NCBI RefSeq assembly: GCF_000425265.1
Contig: NZ_AUDC01000015.1
Span: 1-64,000, forward strand
Direction: 5' to 3'
DNA from: Maridesulfovibrio zosterae DSM 11974
Lineage (GTDB): Bacteria; Desulfobacterota; Desulfovibrionia; Desulfovibrionales; Desulfovibrionaceae
DNA length: 64,000 nt
Shown here: piece by piece, positions 10,779 to 20,378 of the stretch
Layout: the number at the start of each line of letters is the position of its first letter
How positions within the stretch are numbered: position 1 is the first letter of the stretch
Notes under the pieces: generated by a model
Told to the model about the DNA's origin: nothing
The model's input: the letters and a program-made list of their open reading frames with translations, nothing else
The model's database searches: none
Made by a program: the position numbers and the translations under genes

Positions 10779-11231
10779 ACAGGAATGCTTTATTAGCTAG
10801 AACTGACACTCCCCCCCCCGCTCGGCTGGATAAGCTGAGCGGGGATCAAAACTATAATAACTTCATACACAAATTCTTTTCTAACTATCAGTTCATCTAC
10901 AGCAGTCACTGTAACAGCCTTAAGCCCACCAGCATCAATACATTTCTATTTATTACCGCTCATAAATATCGTTGGTAACATAAGATAATACTTCTCTTAA
11001 AATAAATACCTGCCCACTACCAAGCTTACGTTTTATACGGCCCAAAAAAATATACACCAATCACTCAGCTATTTTTTCTACATTTTTGCATATACTCTAA
11101 AGACAATTGCAGAAGAATTTGTAATAAAAAACAATTAATTCAATCTAAATAGACAAAACATACTAATATTCTAAAATCATGACACTGCATCCAAGCTCTT
11201 CGTAGACGAAGACCATTTATCAAGGATTTAT
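10779..11231. other. Intergenic region between the nqr operon and the kinase gene
   Basis: There is no gene here. A GC-rich hairpin at 10816-10844 (12-bp arms, one mismatch) closes the nqr operon, although no T-run follows. The rest is AT-rich. TATACT at 11091-11096 could be a -10 for the kinase gene but lacks a convincing -35. Confidence 0.5.
10816..10844 (+). terminator. GC-rich hairpin after the nqr operon
   Basis: Arms 10816-10827 and 10833-10844 pair at 11 of 12 positions around a 5-base loop. The weak downstream T content makes it a partial or factor-assisted terminator. Confidence 0.5.
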
Positions 11232-12866
11232 ATGCTCAAACATAAATTATTTTCCATGATAAAACCTAAAACCATACAGCATTACCTTGCATATATGGTA
11301 ACTGGACTTGTTCTAATTCAGCTTGGGATCACATGGTTTCTAATTTCCAATCTGACTTCCGAAATGCTTACGGAGCAGGTAGGTCTGAGAGCCCTTCAAA
11401 CAGCGCAAACCATTGCCAGCACCCCCATGATAAGGGAAGAACTTCAACGTGAAGATCCTTCAGGAAAAATCCAAATTCTTGCAGAAGACATACGTAAAAA
11501 AACCGGTGCAACTTTTGTAGTCATCGGAGATGTGAACAATAAACGTTTCTCCCATCCGGTTCCGGAAAGGGTCGGTAAAACATTCGTTGGAGGGGACACA
11601 GGACCTGCTGTAGAGCAAGGAAAGTCATATGTATCAGAAGCAGTCGGGACTCTTGGCAGATCGATAAGAGGCTTTGTACCCGTTTTTTCCGATAACAACA
11701 AAATCATAGGATTTGTTTCTGTCGGCTACCTATCCAAAAGTGTTCAAAAAAGTATTGCCGAACACCTGCATCGCCCCTTAATATTTATAATATTCATTAC
11801 ACTGGTAGGATTCATAATAACTGCCTGTATAGCCAGACACCTAAAGAAAGTAACTCTCAATCTGGAACCGGCAGAGATTACCAATCTCTATCTGGAAAGA
11901 GGAGCTGTTCTTGAAACCATTCGTGAAGGAGTAATTGCCACTGACCATAAAGGAGAAATCCGTCTGGCCAACAAAGCTGCGCTAGAGTACACCTGCTTTA
12001 ACTCATCTGAACTGGTTGGCAATCTGATTGATGATGTTATTCCCTGTGCAGGACTTAAACATGCTCTGACTACGGGTGAAAGTGAACATGATCAGGAACG
12101 TATAGTAAACGGACAGGAACTTATATTCAACATCGTTCCGGTTCTTAAAGATGAAATAGTCAAAGGACTGGTAGCCAGCTTCAGACGCAAAGACGAGTTG
12201 GACAGAATTTCTCATGAACTTTCAAGTATTCAAGAATATTCAGAGCTTCTCAGAGCTCAGACCCATGAGTATTCCAACAAACTCCACACTATTGCAGGGC
12301 TGATCCAGATTGAAGCTTATCAAGAAGCTCTTGATCTGGTTTCAAGCGAATCTTCAGGTTATGAGGAAATAATAAGATTCCTTAATAAAGCAGTTCCTCA
12401 TCCGGTAATAGCAGCTATAGTTCTTGGGAAATTTAATAGAGCTATGGAGCTTAAAGTTTCATTTGAAATTGACCGGGACGGCACCATGATAGATGTACCT
12501 GATTGGATTAAGCAGGAAAAAATTGTTACTATCGTAGGCAACCTGCTGGATAATGCATTTGAGGCAGTTCTTGAGCAGGATAAGGACAAAAGAAATGTTT
12601 TCCTCTCGTTTACAGATCTGGGTAATGACATTGTGTTTGAAGTTGAAGACTCCGGGGCAGGTATACCCAGAGACAGAGTAGATAAAATTTTTGAGAAAGG
12701 CATTTCTTCTAAAGGCACACTCAGAAGAGGGCTTGGACTGTATCTGGTCAAACAACGACTTGAAGAGCTTGGCGGTTTCATATCAGTCTCTTCCGTAGAA
12801 TCCGGAGGATCTCTCTTCTCTGTCATTATCCCGAAAGTAAGGTGTTATATTCATGAAAGATATTGA
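11232..12866 (+). CDS. CitA/DcuS-type sensor histidine kinase
   Basis: A 544-residue membrane sensor kinase. A first membrane helix (about residues 20-42) is followed by a periplasmic PAS-type ligand domain with the family pattern SHPVPERVGK, then GGDTGPAVEQGKSY, which in CitA/DcuS binds citrate or C4-dicarboxylates. A second helix lies near residues 178-200, then a cytoplasmic PAS domain. The dimerisation region has phosphoacceptor His345 in THEYSNKLH. The ATPase domain has NLLDNAFEA, DSGAGI and RGLGLYLV. It overlaps its response regulator by 14 bases. The TRAP genes downstream are the likely target. Confidence 0.9.
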   Translation: MLKHKLFSMIKPKTIQHYLAYMVTGLVLIQLGITWFLISNLTSEMLTEQVGLRALQTAQTIASTPMIREELQREDPSGKIQILAEDIRKKTGATFVVIGDVNNKRFSHPVPERVGKTFVGGDTGPAVEQGKSYVSEAVGTLGRSIRGFVPVFSDNNKIIGFVSVGYLSKSVQKSIAEHLHRPLIFIIFITLVGFIITACIARHLKKVTLNLEPAEITNLYLERGAVLETIREGVIATDHKGEIRLANKAALEYTCFNSSELVGNLIDDVIPCAGLKHALTTGESEHDQERIVNGQELIFNIVPVLKDEIVKGLVASFRRKDELDRISHELSSIQEYSELLRAQTHEYSNKLHTIAGLIQIEAYQEALDLVSSESSGYEEIIRFLNKAVPHPVIAAIVLGKFNRAMELKVSFEIDRDGTMIDVPDWIKQEKIVTIVGNLLDNAFEAVLEQDKDKRNVFLSFTDLGNDIVFEVEDSGAGIPRDRVDKIFEKGISSKGTLRRGLGLYLVKQRLEELGGFISVSSVESGGSLFSVIIPKVRCYIHERY

Positions 12867-13554
12867 AGTAATTATCGTTGAAGATGATGCTAAAATAGCC
12901 GGTCTCCACCGTCGTTTCACCGAAAGAGTTGAAGGATTTAAGGTTGTAGCCATTGCGCAGGGGTTAGATGACGCCAAAACAATGATTGAGCTCTATAAAC
13001 CGGATCTGATCCTGCTTGACCTATACTTTCCGGAAGGAACAAGTCTTGACCTGCTACGCGAAATACGTATGCAGGGAATTGAGACTGATGTGATACTTAT
13101 CACCGCAGCACGGGAGATGGGGACACTAAAAGATGCGCTTCGAGGCGGAGTCTTCGACTACATCATTAAACCGGTAATTTTAGATCGATTTGTTGCGTGT
13201 TTGAAGAAATTTGAAAAGTACCACCATAGACTATGTTCTGAAGCTACAATTGAGCAAAAAGATGTGGACAGCATGATGAATTTCAGTCCGGCATCGTCAC
13301 TACAGCCCCCCCACACAGAATCTCTGCCTAAAGGGATCGATCCCCTGACTCTCAAAAAGATCAAAGCTGTATTTGAAGAATCAATCACTGATTCTGAAAA
13401 AGGTGCAAGCGCTGAGGATGTCGGAGAAATAATCGGTGCAAGCAGATCCACAGCCAGACGCTATCTTGAATATATGGTTTCCATAGGAGAAATCTATCCA
13501 GATGTTGTTTATGGTACTGTTGGACGCCCTGAACGAAAATATTTTCAAAATTAA
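12853..13554 (+). CDS. CitB/DcuR-type response regulator
   Basis: A 233-residue regulator with an N-terminal receiver domain (acidic pocket EDD at 10-12, phosphoacceptor Asp56 in LILLDLYFPEG, conserved Lys in IIKPV) and a C-terminal helix-turn-helix (about residues 185-225, containing SRSTARRYLEYM). It is translationally coupled to the kinase. It probably activates the TRAP operon that starts 425 bases downstream, whose promoter has a perfect -10 and poor -35. Confidence 0.9.
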   Translation: MKDIEVIIVEDDAKIAGLHRRFTERVEGFKVVAIAQGLDDAKTMIELYKPDLILLDLYFPEGTSLDLLREIRMQGIETDVILITAAREMGTLKDALRGGVFDYIIKPVILDRFVACLKKFEKYHHRLCSEATIEQKDVDSMMNFSPASSLQPPHTESLPKGIDPLTLKKIKAVFEESITDSEKGASAEDVGEIIGASRSTARRYLEYMVSIGEIYPDVVYGTVGRPERKYFQN

Positions 13555-13819
13555 TAATTATAAGATTGAAATACGTCATAATTGATATTATATTTTTATG
13601 TTGAACTATTATTTCCATTTAGTGGACTGCCCACTATTTCTAGTACCAAAAACTTCCATGATATGTCCTTCTGTATCAATTGATATCCCCCCTCCAGATT
13701 CTACTTCTCTATTGTACTAAAAAATACCACATAAAGAGAAATGCATCATATTCCTTAAAAAAATCTTTTTTACTTCTACCATTATATTTTGCTACTGAGT
13801 AACAATTCGATTTTGCCGT

Positions 13820-13837
13820 GAACAATATGAACAATAT
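13820..13837 (+). promoter_or_regulatory. Tandem 9-bp direct repeat upstream of dctP, possible regulator site
   Basis: GAACAATAT occurs twice head to tail at 13820-13828 and 13829-13837, about 100 bases upstream of the TATAAT element. CitB-family regulators bind AT-rich direct repeats, so this is a candidate binding site. That link is inference. Confidence 0.4.
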
Positions 13838-13935
13838 TCCGGTAAAAGAAAAAATACCCATTAAACAGTTAATAACCTTTCTTTTGATTTTTTATATAGT
13901 CTTCGCCCACAACGTAATAGTTTTGGGAAGAAAGC

Positions 13936-13941
13936 TATAAT
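13936..13941 (+). promoter_or_regulatory. Possible -10 element of the dctP promoter
   Basis: A perfect TATAAT lies 39 bases before the dctP start. The region 16-18 bases further upstream has no TTGACA-like -35, the usual shape of an activator-dependent promoter. Confidence 0.45.
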
Positions 13942-13979
13942 ACGAAATCTTGCAAGTCTGCCTACGCAGAGGAGGGTGT

Positions 13980-14957
13980 ATGAAACGTTTATTTACAGTT
14001 CTATGCGCGATAATGCTGATTGCTGTTTTGTCAGTTCCTGCATTTGCCGGAAAAGTGGTTCTCAAACTTGGGCACATTGCCGAACCAGTCCACCCCTATG
14101 GTCAGGGTGCAGAAAAGTTTGCCGAGCTGGTAAAAGAAAAATCCGGCGGAGATATTATTGTTAAGGTTTTCCCCTCCTCCCAGCTGGGCGGACAGAAAGA
14201 CCTTATCGAAGGCCTCATCTTCGGGACAGTTGACATGGCCTTAGTCGGAACAGCCGTTCTTGGCCAGTTCCAGCCTCAGATCTCAATTTTTGATATGCCA
14301 TTCCTCTTTCAGGACCGTGAACATGCATACAAATCACTGGACACAGTGGGCATGGACCTCGGCAAGGCTCTTGAACCTAAAGGCATTAAACTTCTCGGAT
14401 ACATGGAAAACGGAATCCGTCATGTGACTAACAACATTCGTGAAGTAAAAACCCCCGCAGACATGAAAGGCCTAAAAATCCGGGTCATGACTAATAAAAT
14501 CTACATCGAAATGATGAAGTCTCTCGGAGCATCCCCCACTCCCATGGCTTTCGGAGAACTTTACTCTGCAATGCAGCAGGGAACTGTTGATGGACAGGAA
14601 AACCCAAGCGCGCACATCTGGACCAAACGTTTCTTCGAAGTTCAGAAATATGCTTCTAAAACAGCACACTCATACGCTCCGGAACCGCTGGTAATGTCTA
14701 TGATCAGCTGGTCCAGACTCTCCCCTGCACAACAGAAGATTATTACTGCTGCAGCGAAGGAAGCTGTTGACTGGCAGCGTAAATTTTCAACTGAAAAAGA
14801 TCAGGAATACTGGAAACTCATTGAAGAAACAGGAAAGATCAAAATCACTGAAGTTGACCGTACTGAATTCATGAAAGCAACGAAACCTGTCTATGAGAAA
14901 TTTGCATCGGTTGTCGGACAGGACAACATTGATAAAATTAATGCTCTGAAAAAATAG
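13980..14957 (+). CDS. dctP: TRAP transporter substrate-binding protein DctP
   Basis: Periplasmic solute-binding protein of a tripartite ATP-independent transporter, 325 residues with a Sec signal peptide (about 1-24, ending SVPAFAG). Family marks include the conserved arginine in GLKIRVMTN that binds the substrate carboxylate, and the GTVDGQENP segment. The ATG at 13980 follows GAGGAGGGTGT, a strong ribosome binding site. An upstream in-frame ATG at 13950 has none. The ligand is probably a C4-dicarboxylate or similar acid, given the CitA-like kinase upstream. Confidence 0.92.
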   Translation: MKRLFTVLCAIMLIAVLSVPAFAGKVVLKLGHIAEPVHPYGQGAEKFAELVKEKSGGDIIVKVFPSSQLGGQKDLIEGLIFGTVDMALVGTAVLGQFQPQISIFDMPFLFQDREHAYKSLDTVGMDLGKALEPKGIKLLGYMENGIRHVTNNIREVKTPADMKGLKIRVMTNKIYIEMMKSLGASPTPMAFGELYSAMQQGTVDGQENPSAHIWTKRFFEVQKYASKTAHSYAPEPLVMSMISWSRLSPAQQKIITAAAKEAVDWQRKFSTEKDQEYWKLIEETGKIKITEVDRTEFMKATKPVYEKFASVVGQDNIDKINALKK

Positions 14958-14970
14958 TCATCTTGAATCT

Positions 14971-15005
14971 GGAACCGGAGGATCTCTCCGGTTCCAAATT
15001 TTTTC
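14971..15005 (+). terminator. Attenuating terminator between dctP and dctQ
   Basis: Perfect 10-bp arms at 14971-14980 and 14986-14995, a 5-base loop and a run of six or more T form a full intrinsic terminator inside the operon. It would make dctP transcript more abundant than dctQM, matching the excess of binding protein these systems need. Confidence 0.8.
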
Positions 15006-15019
15006 AAGGAGAATTTCTG

Positions 15020-15502
15020 ATGGATAAGTTGTTTGAAAAATTACATGCGGTTCTCTACTGTATCTCAGTAACTTCAATGACGCTAATGCTTGGATTAATC
15101 TTTTTTCAGGTTGTCACACGTTACTTCTTCGGACATACATTTGAGTGGTCTGAAGAACTTGCACGTTTTCTTTTTGTCTGGGTTGTTTTTCTAGGCTCAG
15201 CACTCATCATGGGGGAGAGCGGACATCTTGCTGTACAGATTCTGCCGGGAAAGCTTAAAGGGACGTCCGCCGGCGTTGCACTTGAAATTTTCATAAATCT
15301 CTGCAGCTATGCCTTTACCTTGCTCCTGCTGATCCAGGGGTCCAAAATGACATCTGTAATGACCTTTCAAATGGCCCCAGGACTCGGTATTTCAATGAGT
15401 GCAGTCTATGTCATTATTCCCATAAGTGCATCACTTATGCTCCTATACCTATTCAAAGACTCAGTACGTATCTTCAAACAGATCAAAGAAAGCAGAAGTT
15501 AG
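15020..15502 (+). CDS. dctQ: TRAP transporter small membrane subunit DctQ
   Basis: A 160-residue protein with four hydrophobic helices and the family signature around FEWSEELARFLFVWVVFLG. DctQ pairs with DctM to form the Na+-driven permease. I set the start at ATG 15020, which follows CAAGGAG. A frame start at 14963 would place the intrinsic terminator inside the coding sequence and is unlikely. Confidence 0.9.
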   Translation: MDKLFEKLHAVLYCISVTSMTLMLGLIFFQVVTRYFFGHTFEWSEELARFLFVWVVFLGSALIMGESGHLAVQILPGKLKGTSAGVALEIFINLCSYAFTLLLLIQGSKMTSVMTFQMAPGLGISMSAVYVIIPISASLMLLYLFKDSVRIFKQIKESRS

Positions 15503-15511
15503 GAGACCATC

Positions 15512-16786
15512 ATGGAAGCAGTATTACTTTGCACGTTTCTTGGCCTGACATTTCTTGGAGTCCCGGTGGCATACGCACTGGGCCTTTCTGTATCTGTAAT
15601 CCTTTATTACTACATGAACATACCGCAAGTCATGATCACTCAAGTCATGTATTCCGGTGTTGACTCTTTTTCTTTCATGGCAGTGCCCTTCTTTATGCTT
15701 GCAGGCTCCTTCATGTCTGCCGGCGGTGTGACAAAACGGCTTGTTAATTTTGCTCAATCACTTGTTGGATCTTTTACAGGAGGTCTTGCTCAGGTTGTTG
15801 CTGTTTCAGGTATGTTTTTTGCCGCAATCTCAGGCTCATCCGCAGCTACGACCGCAGCCATCGGCTCCACAATGGTCGATGAAATGGAAAAGAAAGGATA
15901 TCGCCGTGAACTGGCAACAGGGATTGTTGCCGCAGGCGGAACTGTAGGAATAGTAATTCCTCCTTCAATAACACTAGTTGTATACGGTGTAATTGCAGGA
16001 GCCTCAATAGGTGATCTCTTCATGGGAGGTCTGATTCCCGGGCTGCTGATGGGATTAACCATGTGCCTGGTGAGTTATGCAATCGCCAAAAAGGAAGGAA
16101 TTCCCGCTGAAGGTTCATTTTCGTTTATGAACGTGATCAAATCATTTAAAGATTCATTCTGGGCTTTGATGACCCCGGTCATAATCATTGGAGGTATTTA
16201 CGGAGGTATTTTCACTCCGACTGAGGCGGCTGCTGTTGCTGCTGTATACGGAATCTTTGTCGGTTTCTTCATATACAAAGAATTAACAATCAAAGATTTT
16301 CCTCGTATTATATTTCAAGCCGTCATGGGAACAACAATGATCATGTTCATTGTCGGCGCAGCCAAAGTTTTCGGGTGGATGCTCACCAACCTTGAGATCC
16401 CCCACCACATTGGCGAATATATAGTATCTCTGACTTCCTCTCCGGCAATGTTCCTCATAATGATGAACGTACTGCTTCTTTTCATCGGAACACTTATCAA
16501 TGCATCAGCTGCAATTGTTATTTTGACTCCGATATTCCTACCTGTAGCAACCAAGCTGGGAATTGATCCGCTATTTTTCGGAGTATTGATGGTTATCAAC
16601 CTCGCAATTGGATGCATCACTCCTCCGGTCGGTCTGGACCTTTTCGTTGCCAGTGCAATTACAAAAGTCCCACTTGAAAAAGTAATGAAAGCCTCAACTC
16701 CCTATCTGATCGCATTGCTGGGAGCTTTACTGCTGATGACTTTTTGTCCTGCAATCATCACTTTTCTGCCAAACCTCTTGAACTAA
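15512..16786 (+). CDS. dctM: TRAP transporter large permease subunit DctM
   Basis: A 424-residue membrane protein with about 12 helices and the DctM family hallmarks AISGSSAATTAAIGS and GYRRELATGIVAAGGTVGIV. It forms the transport channel with DctQ and uses the sodium gradient, which the NQR pump upstream can supply. It starts nine bases after dctQ with AGGAG upstream. Confidence 0.93.
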   Translation: MEAVLLCTFLGLTFLGVPVAYALGLSVSVILYYYMNIPQVMITQVMYSGVDSFSFMAVPFFMLAGSFMSAGGVTKRLVNFAQSLVGSFTGGLAQVVAVSGMFFAAISGSSAATTAAIGSTMVDEMEKKGYRRELATGIVAAGGTVGIVIPPSITLVVYGVIAGASIGDLFMGGLIPGLLMGLTMCLVSYAIAKKEGIPAEGSFSFMNVIKSFKDSFWALMTPVIIIGGIYGGIFTPTEAAAVAAVYGIFVGFFIYKELTIKDFPRIIFQAVMGTTMIMFIVGAAKVFGWMLTNLEIPHHIGEYIVSLTSSPAMFLIMMNVLLLFIGTLINASAAIVILTPIFLPVATKLGIDPLFFGVLMVINLAIGCITPPVGLDLFVASAITKVPLEKVMKASTPYLIALLGALLLMTFCPAIITFLPNLLN

Positions 16787-17138
16787 GAGTTCTATACCAG
16801 AAACCTCGTTCCTTAGAACCTTAGCCGGCAGTCCCCGCAGCATATTCTCGTGCTGCGGGGACTGTCTTTTGTTTACTATTATTAAAATAATCCTATAGAA
16901 ATAGGGTGTTACGCTAAAACTGTAACTCAATATCTATAGCGTAATTTTTCTTTACACTTACCACACCTGCTTATTTATGGCATGGTTGCTGCTGCTTTCC
17001 TTTTTAATCCACTCCCTTTAGGTTGAAGCCAAAACAGGCAGGGATAAGACATAAATATGAATTACAAATGGCATGCTTATTGTACTCAAACGGTCTATAT
17101 TTTAGAAAGTTCAATCTGGAGATCGATTAGAGGTTATT
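16787..17138. other. Intergenic region between dctM and the next kinase
   Basis: It holds the dctM terminator (16829-16872) and otherwise AT-rich DNA. A TGGCAT...TTGT stretch at 17069-17083 resembles a -24/-12 promoter but has GT where GC is required at -12. Confidence 0.5.
16829..16872 (+). terminator. Intrinsic terminator of the TRAP operon
   Basis: Perfect 14-bp GC-rich arms at 16829-16842 and 16851-16864 around an 8-base loop, followed by TCTTTTGTTT. Confidence 0.9.
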
Positions 17139-18575
17139 ATGAGAACAGTTAGAATCAAAGTTATTGCTTTTTTTATTGCCTACCTTATTTTTATGGCTTT
17201 AAACACCAGTTTTTATTGGTATAATATAGTTTCACTTCGAGACAGACTTATCGTTATGGACAATTTCCACGACCTTCTTTCAGATATACTTGAAATCAGG
17301 CGTTATGAAAAAAATTTCATTTTCTACCCTGAGCCGGAAAGCCTGAAAGAGGCTGTTATATATCTTGATAAAGCTAAAGATGCTGTTGCTATGTTGAAAG
17401 ACAAAATTATCGAGATTGCCGGACAAGAAAAATTCGATAAATTTATTGATGATATCAATAGCTACAGTCAGCAGCTTAATCTCCTTGCTCAAGGAGATAA
17501 CGGAGACTTGATTAAAACCAGAGCACTGGGAACAACAATGGTTCAGGGAGCGCAAAACCTTCTTGTTTTAAAACAAAAACGTATCCATAACACATTACTC
17601 AAAATTCAGTATATTCCCATAGTGGTAATGGTTTCACTGGCGGTTCTTATAATTATTTTCTTCTCATGGCAGGCCAAAAAGGTGCTGGGAAGACTGGTTT
17701 ATGTTCAACGTGCAGCTGAAGGAGTGGCTAAGGGCGATTATACTTCTATTGATCAGATCACCAGTGATGATGAAATATCGCAACTGATGCATTCCGCATT
17801 CAGCAGTATGGCAGCAGATATTGAAAACAGACAAAACCAGCTTATTGAGTCCAGAAAACTTAGTTCCATAGGTACTCTCACTTCAGGCATTGCACACGAA
17901 CTGAATAACCCCTTGAACAATGTCTCTCTGACTGCTGATACAATGCTTGAGGATTTTGAAGAACTTGACCCGGATGAAGCCAAAGAAATGCTCGGGGATA
18001 TAATTAATGAAATCGGCCGTGCCAGTGAAGTGGTCAGAAATCTTCTTGATTTTTCGAGAGAGGGTGAGCACAACATGGCCGAACTCAGTGTGCAGAAACT
18101 TATCAACGAAACTCAGAGACTTGTTGCTAATCAGCTTAGACTTGACAAGATTAACTTCTCTACAGATATTCCAGCAGAAATACCTCAAGTTTACGGAGAC
18201 TTAAACTCATTACAACAAGTATTCATCAACCTTTTTATCAATGCAGACCATGCTATGCACGGTGGTGGCAGCTTAAATGTCACAGTATCTCATACAAAAG
18301 AGAACTATGTCCGCTTTGATGTCAAAGATACTGGATGTGGAATGTCTCCGGAAACGATAGAACAGATTTTTGATCCGTTTTTTACAACCAAGCCCGTAGG
18401 GAAAGGCACTGGGCTGGGGTTGTCAATCATCTACGGACTTATTAAAAAACACGAAGGATTCATTAAAGTAAAAAGTAAAATTGGAGAAGGAACCACTTTT
18501 TCCATTTTTCTTCCAGCGGTAGCGGTGAGTGAAACGGAGGCGTATCATGGACAAATTTCGAGCAGCAATAATTGA
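17139..18575 (+). CDS. Membrane sensor histidine kinase
   Basis: A 478-residue kinase. Two membrane helices (about 7-28 and 157-178) enclose a periplasmic, mostly helical sensor domain of about 125 residues. A HAMP linker follows (to about 235), then the HisKA domain with phosphoacceptor His253 in [10 protein letters not shown], and an ATPase domain with [18 protein letters not shown] and GTGLGLSI. It overlaps the sigma-54 regulator gene when the upstream GTG of that gene is counted. The pair resembles NtrB/NtrC-type systems. The signal is unknown. Confidence 0.9.
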   Translation: MRTVRIKVIAFFIAYLIFMALNTSFYWYNIVSLRDRLIVMDNFHDLLSDILEIRRYEKNFIFYPEPESLKEAVIYLDKAKDAVAMLKDKIIEIAGQEKFDKFIDDINSYSQQLNLLAQGDNGDLIKTRALGTTMVQGAQNLLVLKQKRIHNTLLKIQYIPIVVMVSLAVLIIIFFSWQAKKVLGRLVYVQRAAEGVAKGDYTSIDQITSDDEISQLMHSAFSSMAADIENRQNQLIESRKLSSIGTLTSGIAHELNNPLNNVSLTADTMLEDFEELDPDEAKEMLGDIINEIGRASEVVRNLLDFSREGEHNMAELSVQKLINETQRLVANQLRLDKINFSTDIPAEIPQVYGDLNSLQQVFINLFINADHAMHGGGSLNVTVSHTKENYVRFDVKDTGCGMSPETIEQIFDPFFTTKPVGKGTGLGLSIIYGLIKKHEGFIKVKSKIGEGTTFSIFLPAVAVSETEAYHGQISSSNN

Positions 18576-19914
18576 TGATGAAGACCAGACAACCAAGCAT
18601 GTAGCCAGAGTATTAACCAAACTGGGATTTGAGACAGAAACATTTGCTTTAGGACACCCGTTCCTGAATCGTATGGCGGAGACTCCCTTTCACCTGGTAT
18701 TCATCGATCTTAATCTTCCAGATATTGACGGTATGACTATTCTTAACTTTGTTAAGAAAGGATTTGAAGATGTAGAAGCTGTAATAATTACTGGTCACGG
18801 CACTATTCCTTCTGCTGTTGAGGCAACAAGCAAAGGGGCATTCAACTATATTGTAAAACCATTTCGCATTCAGGAAGTCAGAACATTAGCCAGTAATTTT
18901 TTAGAAAAACTTGAACTAAAAGAAGAAAACAGACGTCTTAAGCAGAGCTTAAGTGAAGAAGCTCAATTTAAAAATTTTATTGGAAACAGCAAAGTCATGC
19001 AGGATCTCTTTGCCATGATCCGCAAGGTTGCTAAAGTTAATTGTAATGTTCTTCTTCAAGCTGATACAGGGACAGGCAAAGAGAGAGCTGCACGGGCAAT
19101 TCATGATCTGAGTCCCAGACGGAATAAAACCTTTGTTTCCTTTAACTGTGGAGGTTTTACCGAAGAACTTATTTCAAGCGAACTTTTCGGGCATGAAAAA
19201 GGCGCCTTTACCGGAGCTTCTGCAACGAAAATAGGATTACTAGAATCTGCGGATGGTGGAACTGTTTTTTTAGATGAAATAGGTGAGATGCCCTTGAATA
19301 TGCAGGTGAAACTTCTGCATGTTATTCAAGAAAGAAGCATTATGCGCGTCGGAGGTACAAAACCGGTTTCTCTGGACATCCGCATAATTGCGGCCACTAA
19401 CCGTGACCTCAATAAGGAAATGGAACTCGGGCAATTTCGTGAAGATTTGTTCTATCGCCTTAACGTGGTAATGGTATATCTTCCCAAACTTTCTGAAAGG
19501 CGAGATGACATACCCCTGCTGGCTAACTACTTCCTTAAAAGCTTCAATACAAAATTTGGAAAATCTGTAAAGTCAATATCTCCTCAAGCCATGGACGTTC
19601 TTACCAGCTATAATTATCCGGGAAATGTCCGTGAGCTGGAAAATATCATTCAAAGAGCTGTCGCTCTGGCTGAAGAAGAAACATTAGGAATGCGTGAACT
19701 GCCACCAGATTTACTTAACCTTGCTTTCAGTGCATTCGGGGCCGTAGGACTACTGTCTCTTGAGGAGGTCGAATGCAGGCATATCAAACATGTACTGGAA
19801 GCTACAGGATTCAATAAACATTTAAGCAGCCATATTCTAGGCTTACCCAGAACCACTCTTTGGCGCCGCATAAAAAAATACAATCTGGATGTAGAATTTG
19901 ATGATGAAGAATAG
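18547..19914 (+). CDS. Sigma-54-dependent response regulator (NtrC family)
   Basis: A 455-residue activator. The receiver domain (1-120) has phosphoacceptor Asp54 in VFIDLNLPD. The AAA+ domain has Walker A ADTGTGKE, the sigma-54 contact loop GAFTGA, Walker B VFLDEIGE and the arginine-finger region FREDLFYRLNV. A C-terminal Fis-type helix-turn-helix includes LPRTTLWRRIKKY. ATG 18547 is chosen because GGAGG lies 7 bases upstream; a GTG at 18529 is less likely. Three palindromic sites and a -24/-12 promoter immediately downstream are its probable target. Confidence 0.93.
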   Translation: MDKFRAAIIDDEDQTTKHVARVLTKLGFETETFALGHPFLNRMAETPFHLVFIDLNLPDIDGMTILNFVKKGFEDVEAVIITGHGTIPSAVEATSKGAFNYIVKPFRIQEVRTLASNFLEKLELKEENRRLKQSLSEEAQFKNFIGNSKVMQDLFAMIRKVAKVNCNVLLQADTGTGKERAARAIHDLSPRRNKTFVSFNCGGFTEELISSELFGHEKGAFTGASATKIGLLESADGGTVFLDEIGEMPLNMQVKLLHVIQERSIMRVGGTKPVSLDIRIIAATNRDLNKEMELGQFREDLFYRLNVVMVYLPKLSERRDDIPLLANYFLKSFNTKFGKSVKSISPQAMDVLTSYNYPGNVRELENIIQRAVALAEEETLGMRELPPDLLNLAFSAFGAVGLLSLEEVECRHIKHVLEATGFNKHLSSHILGLPRTTLWRRIKKYNLDVEFDDEE

Positions 19915-19957
19915 TATCTACTCACGGCTTGTTACAATTTTTCACAATATTCTATAA

Positions 19958-19992
19958 GAAACTGCCACTTAACATGGCAGTTTCTTTGTTTT
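19958..19992 (+). terminator. Intrinsic terminator after the NtrC-type regulator
   Basis: Perfect 10-bp arms at 19958-19967 and 19975-19984 around a 7-base loop, followed by a T-rich stretch. Confidence 0.8.
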
Positions 19993-20025
19993 GACCATAT
20001 GAAGAGTTATACCTCACCCTCCTTT

Positions 20026-20040
20026 GTTTCATTTTGAAAC
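20026..20040. promoter_or_regulatory. Upstream activator site 1
   Basis: GTTTCATTTTGAAAC is a perfect 6-3-6 palindrome (GTTTCA-N3-TGAAAC). It is the best of three copies upstream of the sigma-54 promoter and sits about 310 bases from it. It fits a dimeric Fis-type helix-turn-helix, probably the regulator at 18547-19914. Confidence 0.7.
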
Positions 20041-20088
20041 TTGATTCTTTCAGGAATGCATTTTTCACCTTGTACCCACACATTCTCC

Positions 20089-20103
20089 ATTTCATTTTGA
20101 AAC
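20089..20103. promoter_or_regulatory. Upstream activator site 2
   Basis: ATTTCATTTTGAAAC matches site 1 at 14 of 15 positions. It starts exactly 63 bases after site 1, about six helical turns, so both sites lie on the same DNA face. Confidence 0.7.
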
Positions 20104-20230
20104 ACACATCATCTTTGTTTTCTGACACGAATGTCATCACAAATTTCTAATGCCTCTGTTTTAGGCCTCCAACAAAAGTTGAAGAAGTGATCTGCTTATT
20201 TTCACTACCTTATTATTAGCAATGCCCTCT

Positions 20231-20245
20231 GTTCCAAATTGAAAC
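20231..20245. promoter_or_regulatory. Upstream activator site 3
   Basis: GTTCCAAATTGAAAC has the same 6-3-6 form with one base changed in the left arm. It lies about 105 bases before the promoter. Confidence 0.55.
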
Positions 20246-20335
20246 ATAAAATTAGTGAAAAAAATAACTAACTCCACATTAAAAATATTTATCAAATTAT
20301 TACTAACACTTAACTTGTTAGTGCCCGCTAAATTC

Positions 20336-20353
20336 TTGGCATCTGTCTTGCTT
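20336..20353 (+). promoter_or_regulatory. Sigma-54 (-24/-12) promoter
   Basis: TTGGCATCTGTCTTGCTT has GG at 20338-20339 and GC at 20350-20351 with exactly 10 bases between. It matches the TGGC...TTGC consensus and lies 26 bases before the first gene of the operon. Confidence 0.88.
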
Positions 20354-20378
20354 TATCAACGTAAACGGAACGCAAAAT

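Larger units (their letters stand above)
13555..13979. other. Control region of the TRAP operon
   Basis: This 425-base gap holds no gene. TAGTGG at 13620-13625 pairs with CCACTA at 13631-13636 as a weak terminator for the regulator gene. A tandem direct repeat lies at 13820-13837 and a TATAAT at 13936-13941; both are listed separately. Confidence 0.5.
19915..20378. other. Control region of the stress-protein operon
   Basis: This 464-base gap contains the regulator terminator (19958-19992), three related palindromes (20026-20040, 20089-20103, 20231-20245) and a -24/-12 promoter (20336-20353), all listed separately. No reading frame in it looks real. Confidence 0.7.

Noticed and set aside
17068-17085. 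Possible sigma-54 promoter before the kinase gene at 17139
   Set aside because: The -24 half fits, but the -12 dinucleotide is GT instead of GC and no activator palindrome lies upstream.
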